From assembly GCF_901709675.1 (NCBI RefSeq), contig NC_051098.1, positions 2,282,500 to 2,346,499 of the forward strand: a stretch of 64,000 bases of DNA. The letters run 5' to 3'. Source of the DNA: Syngnathus acus. Its lineage: Eukaryota; Chordata; Actinopteri; Syngnathiformes; Syngnathidae. Numbering within the stretch: the first letter of the stretch is position 1; every line of letters begins with the position of its first letter. This document shows, piece by piece, positions 37,244-49,200 of this stretch. A model generated the notes under the pieces. That model was not told where the DNA came from and did not search any database. It worked only from the letters and a program-made list of their open reading frames with translations. Both the position numbers and the translations under genes were made by a program.

Positions 37244-40200
37244 TGACATCATGGAAAAATTAGCTGACTACATGTACACACCCTCCCCCACGGGCCTTCG
37301 GTGAGGTGGCAGAAGCTGTAGTCAAAAAACATCCATGCCTGTCAAAGCTCGGCAATCGTAATAGCTGGCTTGGATGGATGTATAGTCTCAAATACTAGAT
37401 GGGAAATTACAGGTCGAAGATCAGAAACCTTGGATTTCCTGAGGTTGCCTGCAACTCACTCAAGAACAAGCACCCAGATGACAAGTTTTCTGCAAGGAAG
37501 AAAGCACAGAAAGTAGAGATGGTGCTTCTCCCTCACTGTCTTGCAGGAGACAGTAAGGAAAGACAAGAGCTGGACCGAAACCAACTAATCGAGGAATCAA
37601 AGAAGAGAGACAGCAGTCATTAAGGAGTTGATGTTCAGAATTTTTGCACATAGGAGACATGATGTCATCCTACAGATGAGCATCGGTGACATCAAGGACT
37701 GGTGGCCCACCTTGTTTGATGTTTCACAAGTGAGTAATTAGAATTGTTGTCACAGAATGGTCAACATATATTGTGGACTGAAAACCTGCATGTTTCACAG
37801 CTATACACTCGACAGCACTTCATTTGTAAGACCTGTGTCATCTAATGCAATCAAATCGACAGCTTCGCCACGTCAAAGTATATTTATCACCTTTCTGACA
37901 ATGTCAACAAAACTGAAAATGTATAAGCTAAGAAGAGAATTTATGGCACACCTCTTGTACAGGGTTGCATTAGATAGGTGTATCTAATAAAGTGGCCGGT
38001 GACAATAGACACAATAGATGAGTCGCCACACTGATTCTTGAGCCAAAACTAATGGCAATGTTGGACTCCTATACACCTTAACTGCTGTCCTTGTTTCAAG
38101 CAAAGAAAGGTGCTGCAGGAGAGAGACATCGGGCACGAATGAGTGTTCTACATTAGGTATTAAAATTTATCCTCCACCAATGCAATTCATATTTAAACTG
38201 CAAGAATAATAACTCCATCTGTCTCATTCACATTTTCCTCCTTTTAGTGAATTACTGGCAATAATTACATAGTCATATCCTAATCAGATAACTTATCTTT
38301 ATCTTTCCTATGACACTCCCTTATTCCTCCTCCTATCTTCCAGCGTTGCTTAAAAGTTCCTTCTTTTTTTTCGTAGTTTTCTGTCCCTCAATCTCTCAAG
38401 AATTCTCAAGAAATACCTCCGTATGTAGTTGCTGGTTATTGATCAAAAAATTAACTACCGTATTTTCCACAGCATAAGGTGCTTCGGGTTAAAAGGCACA
38501 AACTCAATTTGCAGGGTCTATTTTGTATTTGATCCACACATAGGGTGCACCGCATTATAGGGCGCATGCATCCCATGATTGACGGTAAACAAAAAAACCG
38601 TCACGGGAGCAAGAAAGTGAGTTCGGTTGTACTTTATTCTACTGTTTAACCATGTACTCTACTGTACTCACATTATTGTTAATCGATATTCATACGCAAA
38701 TCCGTCCACGTCCTCATCTTCCATATCCAAATTAAACAGTTGGGCAAGTTCGCCATTAAACATGCCAAGTTCCTCCTCGCCATTGTCTCGTTGCTCTTCT
38801 GCAATGATCCTGGCTTTCCAGAAAGCTCTAATTGTGCCTCGTAAGCATGTCTCGCATGTCTGTGCCATTTTAGAGGGTCCTAATGCTGTTTTCGTTGCAC
38901 AAACGATAGTATTTATTTATCAATGGCGGCGGAGGTAGGTGCTCAACGTGTAACGTACAGTCCTCTGATTGGTTTACCACCCCAATCGACGTAAACCCCA
39001 ATGTCCTCTGATTGGTTCATCGGGTATACATATTACGCTTGTATATTACGTCTCTGTGTGGCGGAAGCGACACAAAACTTTACAGATTTTGGAATTTGGT
39101 CCACACAAAAGGTGCACCTTATTAAAAGGGGCACCTTTGTTTTTTTGAGAAAATTAAAGGCTTTTAAGTGCGCCTTATGGTGCGGAAAATACAGTAAATG
39201 TAACATATTTATTCTGATTTGTGATAGTCCAGTGTATTTTAAAAAAAAATCTGAGTCAGTGTAGCAGATTTGCTTTGTTTAATAATAATCTCATCTTCAG
39301 TTGCATCTACTCCACATATTAATTATATCTACTCAATTTTTTGAGTGATTTGAATTTAGGATTACTATTGCATTACTTAAAATTCTAATTAAATCAACTC
39401 AATTTTATATTTCATGGAACTCAATGTAGTTGAGTACCATCTACTTAATTCTTTAATTACATTTACTTAATTCATGATGTACATATAAATGATTTCACAG
39501 CTTTCAAATTTACTCAATACTTTTAAGTGTAAAATGTTACACAGATTAAAACGAGTGGAGCATGGTTTATGTTTTTAGATTGTAGATTCGTTTTTTGCGG
39601 GTGGTCCTGGAACGCGTCTCCCGCGAAAAACTGTATAATGTTTAGGGTCCTGCCTTTATTTGATATTGTGTGTATTATGTGTCTGTGTGTATTGCTGAAA
39701 TATCACTGCTAAGTAAAATTTAAAAAAATCCTGCGTGCATTCTCACTGTATATTTCCCTGACAGAAAAAAATATAAAAAAATAGGAAATCTCAATTATTT
39801 CAAGAAATAAATTTCTATTGGTTGGTAGATTTTTGAATGGGATGCGATTGAAAATTTTGATGAAAATCGGCACATCAGGGCAACCTGTGTAAAAATTTTG
39901 TCTAGAATTTAGTCCTGAATTTAGCTCTGTATATGTATTAAAGTGAAATTATTGTATAGCTTGGATAAGTTAACATCCCTTGGCACAATTTGTAATCAGA
40001 GTAGCAGACCTGTAGCCATTTTTACCTGCGTGTGTCAATGTGTCTATTATCAGGCCAAACATTCAAGGCTAACGTTTTGATCAGCGCCATTCGAGTGATT
40101 TCAGTTACTCTAATAATTCAAAGTGCAGTCACGCACAAATCTCCAAGCCCAAGGCTGCGTGCTCAGTCCGCTGCTCTTCACCCTGCTGACGCATGACTGC

Positions 40201-43200
40201 ACTGCGACTTACAGTAGCAACCGCGTGCTGAAATATGCCGACGACACGACTCTGGTGGGTCTCATCACCGGGGGCGACGAGACTCAATACAGGTCGGAGG
40301 TCGACCTTCTGGCCACGTGGTGCAGGGACAACAACCTCCTGCTGAACGTCAACAAGACCAAGGAGATTGTTGTTGACTTCCGGAAGGGTCACACCCAACA
40401 CCTGCCACTGACCATCGACGGTGCTGTGGTGGAGAGAGTGAGCTGCACCAGAATCCTGGGGGTGCACATCAGTGTGGACCTCTCCTGGTCCACCAACACC
40501 GCATCACTGGCGAAGAAAGCTGTACTTCCTGCGGAAACTCAGGCGAGCAAGTGCTCGTCCGGCCGTCATGACTACATTCTACCGTGGCACCATTGAGAGC
40601 GTCCTCTCCAGTTGTATCGCTGTTTGGGGTGGTAGCTGCACTGAATACAACATGAAGGCCCTGCAGCGCATAGTGAACACGGCTGGTAAGATTATTGGTG
40701 CTTCACTCCCCTCCCTGAAGGACATTTACACCTCCCATCTCACCCGCAAGGCGACCACGATTGTGAGTGATATGAGTCACCCCGCTCACTCTGTTTGATC
40801 TTCTGCCCTCTGGGAATAGGTACGGGAGCCTGCGCTCCCGCACCACCAGACTCACCAACAGCTTCATACTCCAGGCTGTTAGGATCCTGAAGTCTCTCCC
40901 CCCTTCTGCGTAGCGTCCTGTACTTTTGCGCTATATTCTGACTGTCTGCTGTATGCACACTTGCTCCATCTTTGCTCCTCTTATTTATGTTATTTGTTTA
41001 TTTATTATTTATTCATCACTCTTATTTATTCATTGTTTGTGCCTTCTTGTTTTTACTTTTTGTGTTGTTTACTTGTATGTATATTGTGTACTATGTCTTG
41101 TCACCGTGGGAACGTAATTTCGATCTCTTTGTGTGTCTTGACTTGTGAAGAAATTGACAAAGCAGACTTTGACTTTTTGATTATGTCGTAAAATCAGTTG
41201 ACCAATAATATCTTAAAAAGCTCAGTCATATTTACTACAAATTTGCTAATATTCCTTAAATACTGTCTGGGTATGTAAACTTATGAGCAGATCTATACAT
41301 GCATTTGCTTGAACAGTCATAACGAATAGCCCTGTCAGGAAGGCCATACAACATGGCACGTGACAAAAAGAAGTGTGACAACCTTGCCATAGTGTTTACC
41401 TGGATTTGATGATGGCGATTCAGCGTTGTTTGGACATTGCTCTTGGCTGGTAATGGTGTCAGAGGGCTTAATGTTGTTGCTCATACTCTCAATCTGGAGC
41501 TCTGCCTGGGGCCTATGGTTCTGCATGTTGCTTTGAGAGCACATAATTGTGGATACAGGGTGATGTTTTGGACTGCAAGCTTCTGTAGCGCTCTCAGGCT
41601 CCTTTTTCAGTGTTTCTGTTCCTATGTGGTTCACCAGGTCACAGGCAGCTGATTCAAGGGTGTCTGTGCAGTGCTTCAGTCTGTGCTGTGGGAGTTCCTG
41701 TACGCAATACTGGGATTCACTGTTGCAGTCTAATGGTCCATTTGCTATGGAAGGGTGACACTCCTCTGGTAGAGGTCCATTATGTTTAGTACAGCTCTGG
41801 CAGGGTGGCATGTTGCATTTAGAACCAACCTGCTGTGATAATGTGTCCCGTGTTAGAGAGGGCCCATCTGGGTCATCAGATGGACTGCAAAGTTTAGAGC
41901 ACGGGCCAGGAGAAGAAGTCCTTTGTAAAGAAGGTTTTCTTCTCACATCCTCTGGCACTGTACAAGATTTACACACATCTTTATCGTCAGAATCCAACTG
42001 TGCGGATGGTGGCTTGGATGAAGTATTCTGCTTGGTGGACAAGTGTCGCATGATGCTGCACTGGAGCGCGATGACATCCTGAAGCCACTGTTTGAAACAT
42101 CAAGACAACATTTTAATTAAAATATTCAATTCTATGTATCATGGTATATTTATCTATGAAAGGGCTGCTTATATATGCATTTTCAGGCCTTATATTGAGA
42201 CATATTTAAGCCCAATTTGCATAACATTATCTTACAGGACGTAAAAAATTGCTTGTATACAATAGTTTGGTTTCTGGAGTGCCTACCTACCCCTCAAATG
42301 TGAGTATATAATCTTTTGTGAGATGCCCAATTCTGGTAATGAGTCTGTATTTGACACCTAATAATACACGATGTCTCCCCTGCACAGAGTTTCTCCTCCC
42401 AAAACTTGGCTGCTAGGCCGGGCAAATATCTGAAACATTCAGACCACAGAAGAACTACACTGTATGGAAAAAGTGCAGAATCTGAGTTTTGTTCATACTG
42501 ACTTTATGGGTGGTCACGTGGAGCTAAACAAAACAGCTACTCAACAACTCTACCCCTTGTTGTAATGATAATGCAAAGTTCTACTAGGGATTGGCCCTGC
42601 AATACAGAGGGGTGAATAGTGGCTCATTCACACGAGAATAGACTACCCTCTGCTGGCAGTTTGGCTCACTACCACTGCTCAAGCACTTTCAAATAAAGGG
42701 GTTCGGCATCAAACTCATCAACTCCTCACAATTAAAAAGAATTGTATCAAACAACAAAATCTCAGTCACTTATGGGTGACACAGACAAGATATTTCTGTT
42801 CTTCTGCACTTTTATTTAGTAAATTTGTTAGATCTAAACCAAAAAACAAACTACCGTATTTTCCGCACCATTAGGCGCACTTAAAAGCCTTTAATTTTCT
42901 CCAAAAACAAAGGTGCGCCTTTTAATAAGGTGCGGCTTGTGTGTGGACTGAATTCCAAAATCTGGAAAGTTGTTTTGTGAGGCTTCCGTAATATACAGGC
43001 GTAATACAGTGCCTTGCGAAAGTATTCGGCCCCCTTGAACCTTTCAACATTTCGCGACATTTCAGGCTTCAAACATAAAGATATAAAAGTTTAATTTTTT
43101 GTCAAGAATCAACAAGTGGGACACAATCGTGAAGTGGAACGAAATTTATTGGATAATTTAAACTTTTTTAACAAATAAAAAACTGAAAAGTGGGGCGTGC

Positions 43201-46200
43201 AATATTATTCGGCCCCCTTGCGCTAATACTTTGTAGCGCCACCTTTTGCTGCAATTACAGCTGCAAGTCGCTTGGGGTATGTCTCTATCAGTTTTGCACA
43301 TCGAGAGACTGGAATTCTTGCCCATTCTTCCTTGCAAAACAGCTCGAGCTCAGTGAGGTTGGATGGAGAGCGTTTGTGAACAGCAGTCTTCAGCTCTTTC
43401 CACAGATTCTCGATTGGATTCAGTTCTGGACTTTGACTTGGCCATTCTAACACCTGGATACGTCTATTTGTGAACCATTCCATTGTAGATTTGGCTTTAT
43501 GTTTTGGATCATTGTCCTGTTGGAAGATAAATCTCCGTCCCAGTCTCAGGTCTTTTGCAGACTCCAACAGGTTTTCTTCCAGAATGGTCCTGTATTTGGC
43601 TCCATCCATCTTCCCATCAATTTTAGCCATCTTCCCTGTCCCTGCTGAAGAAAAGCAGGCCCAAACCATGATGCTGCCACCACCATGTTTGACAGTGGGG
43701 ATGGTGTGTTCAGGGTGATGAGCTGTGTTGCTTTTACGCCAAACATATCGTTTTGCATTGTGGCCAAAAAGTTCGATTTTGGATTCATCTGACCAGAGCA
43801 CCTTCTTCCACATGTTTGGTGTGTCTCCCAGGTGGCTTGTGGCAAACTTTAAACGAGACTTTTTATGGATATCTTTGAGAAATGGCTTTCTTCTTGCCAC
43901 TCTTCCATAAAGGCCAGATTTGTGCAGTGCACGACTGATTGTTGTCCTATGGACAGACTCTCCCACCTCAGCTGTAGTTATCTGCAGTTCATCCAGAGTG
44001 ATCATGGGCCTCTTGGCTGCATCTCTGATCAGTCTTCTCCTTGTTTGAGATGAAAGTTTGGAGGGACGGCCAGGTCTTGGTAGATTTGCAGTGGTCTGAT
44101 ACTCCTTCCATTTCAATATAATTGCTTGCACAGTGCTCCTTGAGATGTTTAAAGCTTGGGAAATCTTTTTGTATCCAAATCCGGCTTTAAACTTCTCCAC
44201 AACAGTATCTCGGACCTGCCTGGTGTGTTCCTTTGTCTTCATGGTTCTCTCCGCGCTTTAAACAGAACCCTGAGACTATCAAAGAGCAGGTGCATTTATA
44301 CGGAGACTTGATTACACACAGGTGCATTCTATTTATCATCATCAGTCATTTAGGACAACATTGGATCATTCAAAGATCCTCACTGAACTTCTGGAGTGAG
44401 TTTGCTGCACTGAAAGTAAAGGGGCCGCCCCACTTTTCAGTTTTTTATTTGTTAAAAAAGTTTAAATTATCCAATAAATTTCGTTCCACTTCACGATTGT
44501 GTCCCACTTGTTGATTCTTGACAAAAAATTACAATTTTATATCTTTATGTTTGAAGCCTGAAATGTGGCGAAATGTTGAAAGGTTCAAGGGGGCCGAATA
44601 CTTTCTCATGTATGTAGACCCGATGAACCAATCAAAGGACATTACGTTTTACAGATGGGGGCAAAAAGAAAAACAGAGGACTGTACATAACGCGTAGAGT
44701 ATGTACATCTGCCGCCATTGATAAACAAATACTATCTTTTGTGCAAATCTGTTAAGTTGTTTTGTGTTTATTCCGCCACACAGAGTTGTAATGTACAGAC
44801 GTAATATGTAGACCCGATGAACCAATCAGAGGACATTACGTTTTACGTAGATCGGAGCGTTAAACCAATCAGTGGACTGTACACAACACGTAGCAAACGT
44901 ACCTCCGCCGCCATTGATAAATAAATACTATTGTTTGTGCAACGAAAACAGCATTAGAACCCGCTAAAATGACAGAGACAAAGAGACATGCTTACGAGGC
45001 ACAATTAGAGCTTTTTGGAAAGCCAGGGTCATTGCAGAAGAGCAACGTGACCACGACGAGACAATGACAAGAGGGAACTTGGCATGTTTAATGGCGAACT
45101 TGCCAAACTGTTTAATTTGGGTACAGAAGATGAGGATTTTGATGGATTTGCGTATTAATATCGATTAACAATGTGAGAGAGACAGACAGACAGACAGAGA
45201 TGTACATACAGTACATGTACATACAGTACATGATTAAATAGTAGAGTAAAGTACAACGGAACGGACTGACTTGCCCCTATGACGTTTTTTACCGTAAGTC
45301 ATGGCATGCATGCGGCCTATAATGCGGTGCGTCCTATGTGTGGACTAAGTACAGAAAACCCCCTGGAATCAAGTCTGCCCCTTTTAACCCGACGCGCCTT
45401 ATGTTGCGGAAAATACGGTATTAAGGTACACCTTTGTTTTTTGAGAGAATTTAAAAGAAAATTAAAAGCTTTTAAGTGCGCCTTATGGTGCGTATATACG
45501 GTATATATGAGAAAAAAATATCATTTTGATTCCATCTTATTTTTGGGGTATGGCTCAGTGGTAAAGGTGGTCATCTCCCAAACTAGATGTTGAGGGTTCG
45601 ATCCCCAGCCACTGTGACCATGTCAAAGTATCCATAAGCAAGATACTGAACCCCCAATTGCTCCTGATGCTGCATCATCAATAAGTGAATGAGGAAGTGT
45701 TTTAGAGGGCCTTAATGGGTGGAAAAGCGATATGCAAGTGAAAGACCATTTACCATTTATTTACCGTACTTTACAGACTATAAGCCACTACTTGTATCCC
45801 ATGGTATGAACTCTGCGGCTTTTAAAAGGAGAAGTTAAACTGATAATTTGCTTTTTAATAATTTGTTAGATATGCAGCACCACTGGTTTAAGCAAAATAT
45901 TCTGATTAATATTGTGTTTGTGAAATATGAATTAATAGTAATTTTCATCCATCTTGGGGGCGTGGGGGGCATTTTGCCATTTGTTGCCGACTAAAAATTA
46001 CATCACAGTTGCTCAGGGCTCAGGTAACACCAATCACGCCTCAGCTCATGAACTTCATATGACAAAACTCAAAACTATTCTAAATTTTTGTTCGTCCCCC
46101 CCTCCCCACCCTTTGACTTATGCTCATGCTCTCTGTGTGTGCTTTGCTTTAACTGACTTGTTAATACTGCCATGGGTGTTGCAAGAAATGTAACAATAAA

Positions 46201-49200
46201 CCGACTCAGCAGGTCAATTGCCAGAAATGAATCTGCACATACTTGTGTAATTCCATCTGCATCAAAGTACAGTGATCCATTAGTAGCAAAACTACTTCAG
46301 TGGAACACCCAAGTCAACCACCTTGATCATCAACATACAGTGAACCCTCGTTTTTTGCGGGGGTTACGTTCCAAAAAGAAACCGTGATAGGCGAAATCCG
46401 TGAAGTAGTAACATTAATTTTTTTACAATTATTATAAAGCTCAGTGGCCTAGTGGTAGAGTGTCCGCCCTGAGACTGGAAGGTTGTGGGTTCAAACCCCG
46501 GCCGGGTCATACCAAAGACTATAAAAATGGGACCCATTGCCTCCCTGCTTGGCACTCAGCATTAAGGGTTGGAATTGGGGGGTTAGATCACCAACTGATT
46601 CCCGAGCGCGGCACCGCTGCTGCTCACTGCTCCCTTCTCCCCCAGGGGATGGATTAAAATCACACGGGGATGGGTTAAATGCAGAGGACAAATTTCACCA
46701 CACCCAGATGTGTGTGTGACGATCATTGGGACTTTAACTTTTTAACTTAAATGAAATGCTCCTCTCTGCTCTTACGTGCTAGCGGGCTGACACGGCCCCG
46801 CGCCAGGGCATCCGCACAAGCATCATTTTATTTTTATACACTCCATTGTACTTTTAAATACGTTATTGTTATTGTATTTTAAACACTTATTTAAACATTT
46901 TAAAGTGTAAAGGTGTCACGGCTCCGCTCTGCTCTTGCCGTGCTGACCGGCCCCTGTAGCCCAGCGCGAGGGCATCCTCACAAGACATATATACCGTAAT
47001 TTTCGGACTATAAGTCGCACCGGAGTATAAGTCGCACCAGCCATAAAATGCCCAAAAATGTGAAAAAAAACATATATAAGTCGCTCCGGAGTATAAGTCG
47101 CATTTTGGGGGGCAATTTATTCGACAAAATCCAACACCAAGAACAGACATGAACGAGCAACAACAGGCTAAACGATACGGTATGCTAACGTGACAAACAC
47201 AAACGAGGAGCTGAGAACGGGCCTGACGTAACATTCAGTTATTTAAAAAAAACTATTACATAAATAACACGTTTATAAAACCATCTGTGTCACTCCAATT
47301 CATTAAATCCATCGATCGTCCTTTGTCAACAATGCCGTGTGCCGCGCCGCAGTTCAAATTATTCCACAGGCCCATACAACCAGGGCTGTGGACTCGGTTC
47401 GGACTCGGGGACTCGGGCTCGGTCGGACTCGGTCATTTTTGCCGGACTCGGAATCGGTGCTGATTTTGACCGAGTCCACCGAGTCCGACAATAAAAAAAA
47501 GAGGCAAGACGCAGCCAGAGAGTGTCAGGTTACAGTCAGCGCGGTAGGAGTTGGAAGAAGCAGTAAAAACTCCACCAAACTCGTCGTAATGACCCGTGAT
47601 ATATGTTATATCCTTACTATTTTCCAGGTTCTTAGATAGCAAGAATAGGTCGGACAACGACGTGAATGATAACTGCTTTATTCCTTACTCACAGTGCGTT
47701 CACAGGGCGTACCAGAACAACACAGAATGCCCATCCCACTTCCGGGGTTTTTCTACTACGGAATTTGAGTTAGCCCAAAATACACAACATCTCTTCCCCT
47801 CTTACAATGAACGTGCTATATGCATGAACAACATAGTCTTATGCACCTATAACTTGACATCTTCAAGATCTATCAATAACTACCATTAAACAATTATCAT
47901 ATATGGTCCAGACAATTATGACAATAATATTCCCATGAAACCTTAACTTTGGGTGAGGGTGGACTACCTCGAATTATACCGAATTATAGCGAAAAACCGA
48001 TGTCGTACGGCGTCAACACTATGTTGTTTTCAATAAAAACATGAAGAACTCACGTTTGCGTCAGTCAATTTTATTTTTTATAAAGGATTATTCTCATTTG
48101 ATGTCTTTAAATTCATCCGCGTTCTGCCATTGAAGCGGGGTGCATTCAAAGACCAGTCGTACAGACGGAAACGTTTTGTGATCAAATCTTTCATAACGAG
48201 AATGATTTGAGTGAATTGATTTGAATGAAATTGAGAAGAAATTTCAGTTCTGAAGGCTCCTTTTGTCCCAAGCAAAGTGACAGATGGTGGGGAGGGGGGA
48301 TAAAAATTGTAAAATCAATTCACTCAAATCATTCTCATTATGAAAGATTTGATCACAAAACGTGTGTGGCTTTTTCTTAAATGAACACGTTTGACATTGC
48401 TATCGTGTCAGCTTTTAATTATATTGCGCTGTCATGTTAAAGCAAATTAATAAATGCAACAATATTAATTTGCTTTGAAAATACCTGAGTAATAAAATAA
48501 AATGGATGGATGAATGATGATCACAATTAAGTATAAAGTCTCCTTTGTAATATATACTCCTTGTAGCCTGTACCCAAAAAGAGGAGTTTCTTTGCATCGA
48601 GGTTTATGCAAAGAGCTCACGTAATTATATTGTTGCGTTTTGGTGAAGTGAATGAGTGTTCCGTCTGTACGACTGGTCTTTGAATGCACCCCGCTTCAAT
48701 GGCAGAACGCGGATGAATTTAAAGACATCAAATGAGAATAATCCTTTATAAAAATTTAAATTGACTGACGCAAACGTGAGTTCTTCATGGTTTTATTGAA
48801 AACAACATAGTGCTGACGCCGTACGACATGGGTTTTTCGCTTTCCAAATAAGGGGTCGTCACTAATTATTTGTGTTTAGATAAATGTCTGAGCTATAATG
48901 GTGTAATTAATGATTAAGACTTGAAAGTATCTGTTTATTGTATTCGTTTATATGTTTAATAAAGACAAAGCCATCACAAAACTGTTGTAATTATTTAGAT
49001 TTTGATCTGAATTAGCCTTGAATAAAGACTAAGCAGTCACATGAATTAACAGAAAAAATGGACAGCCGGACTCGGACTCGGACTCAGACTCGGACTCATG
49101 GTCAAGAGGCCGGACTCAGACTCGGAGCAAAAATCCGACCGAGTCCACAGCCCTACATACAACGATATATAAACTATATTTTAAATATATATATTATATA

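Larger units (their letters stand above)
31390..38160 (+). pseudogene. Broken multi-exon gene of a multicopy teleost family (SAMD3-like)
   Basis: Three separated stretches read as one protein in order. 31410-32056: [58 protein letters not shown]. 34818-35320: [13 protein letters not shown], then after an acceptor-like CTGTCCAG (35234) [20 protein letters not shown]. 36828-37729: [54 protein letters not shown], then donor GTGAGT (37730). 38030-38150: [27 protein letters not shown]. These resemble long uncharacterised or SAMD3-like proteins found in many copies in fish genomes (from memory). Stops, frameshifts and two transposon insertions disable it. Retained splice sites mean it is not a processed copy. 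Antisense to PHF12, in intron 9. Confidence 0.6.
42854..45501. mobile_element. pogo-like MITE(s) carrying a Tc1 insertion
   Basis: Left CCGTATTTTCCGCACCATTA, right end with GCGCCTTATGGTGCG and CGG before TA at 45502. A second right-end-like TTGCGGAAAATACGG at about 45404-45418 suggests two nested copies. 44968-45165 encodes a deleted transposase: [16 protein letters not shown], then [10 protein letters not shown]-like and [10 protein letters not shown], matching the joined ends at 38467-39194. Confidence 0.65.

Noticed and set aside
41437-42082. Plus-strand ORFs opposite PHF12 exon 9
   Set aside because: Antisense shadows of the long exon 9 frame.
45545-45620. tRNA gene suggested by A- and B-boxes
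   Set aside because: No acceptor stem or cloverleaf can be formed; it is the head of a SINE. The same applies to the other SINE heads.
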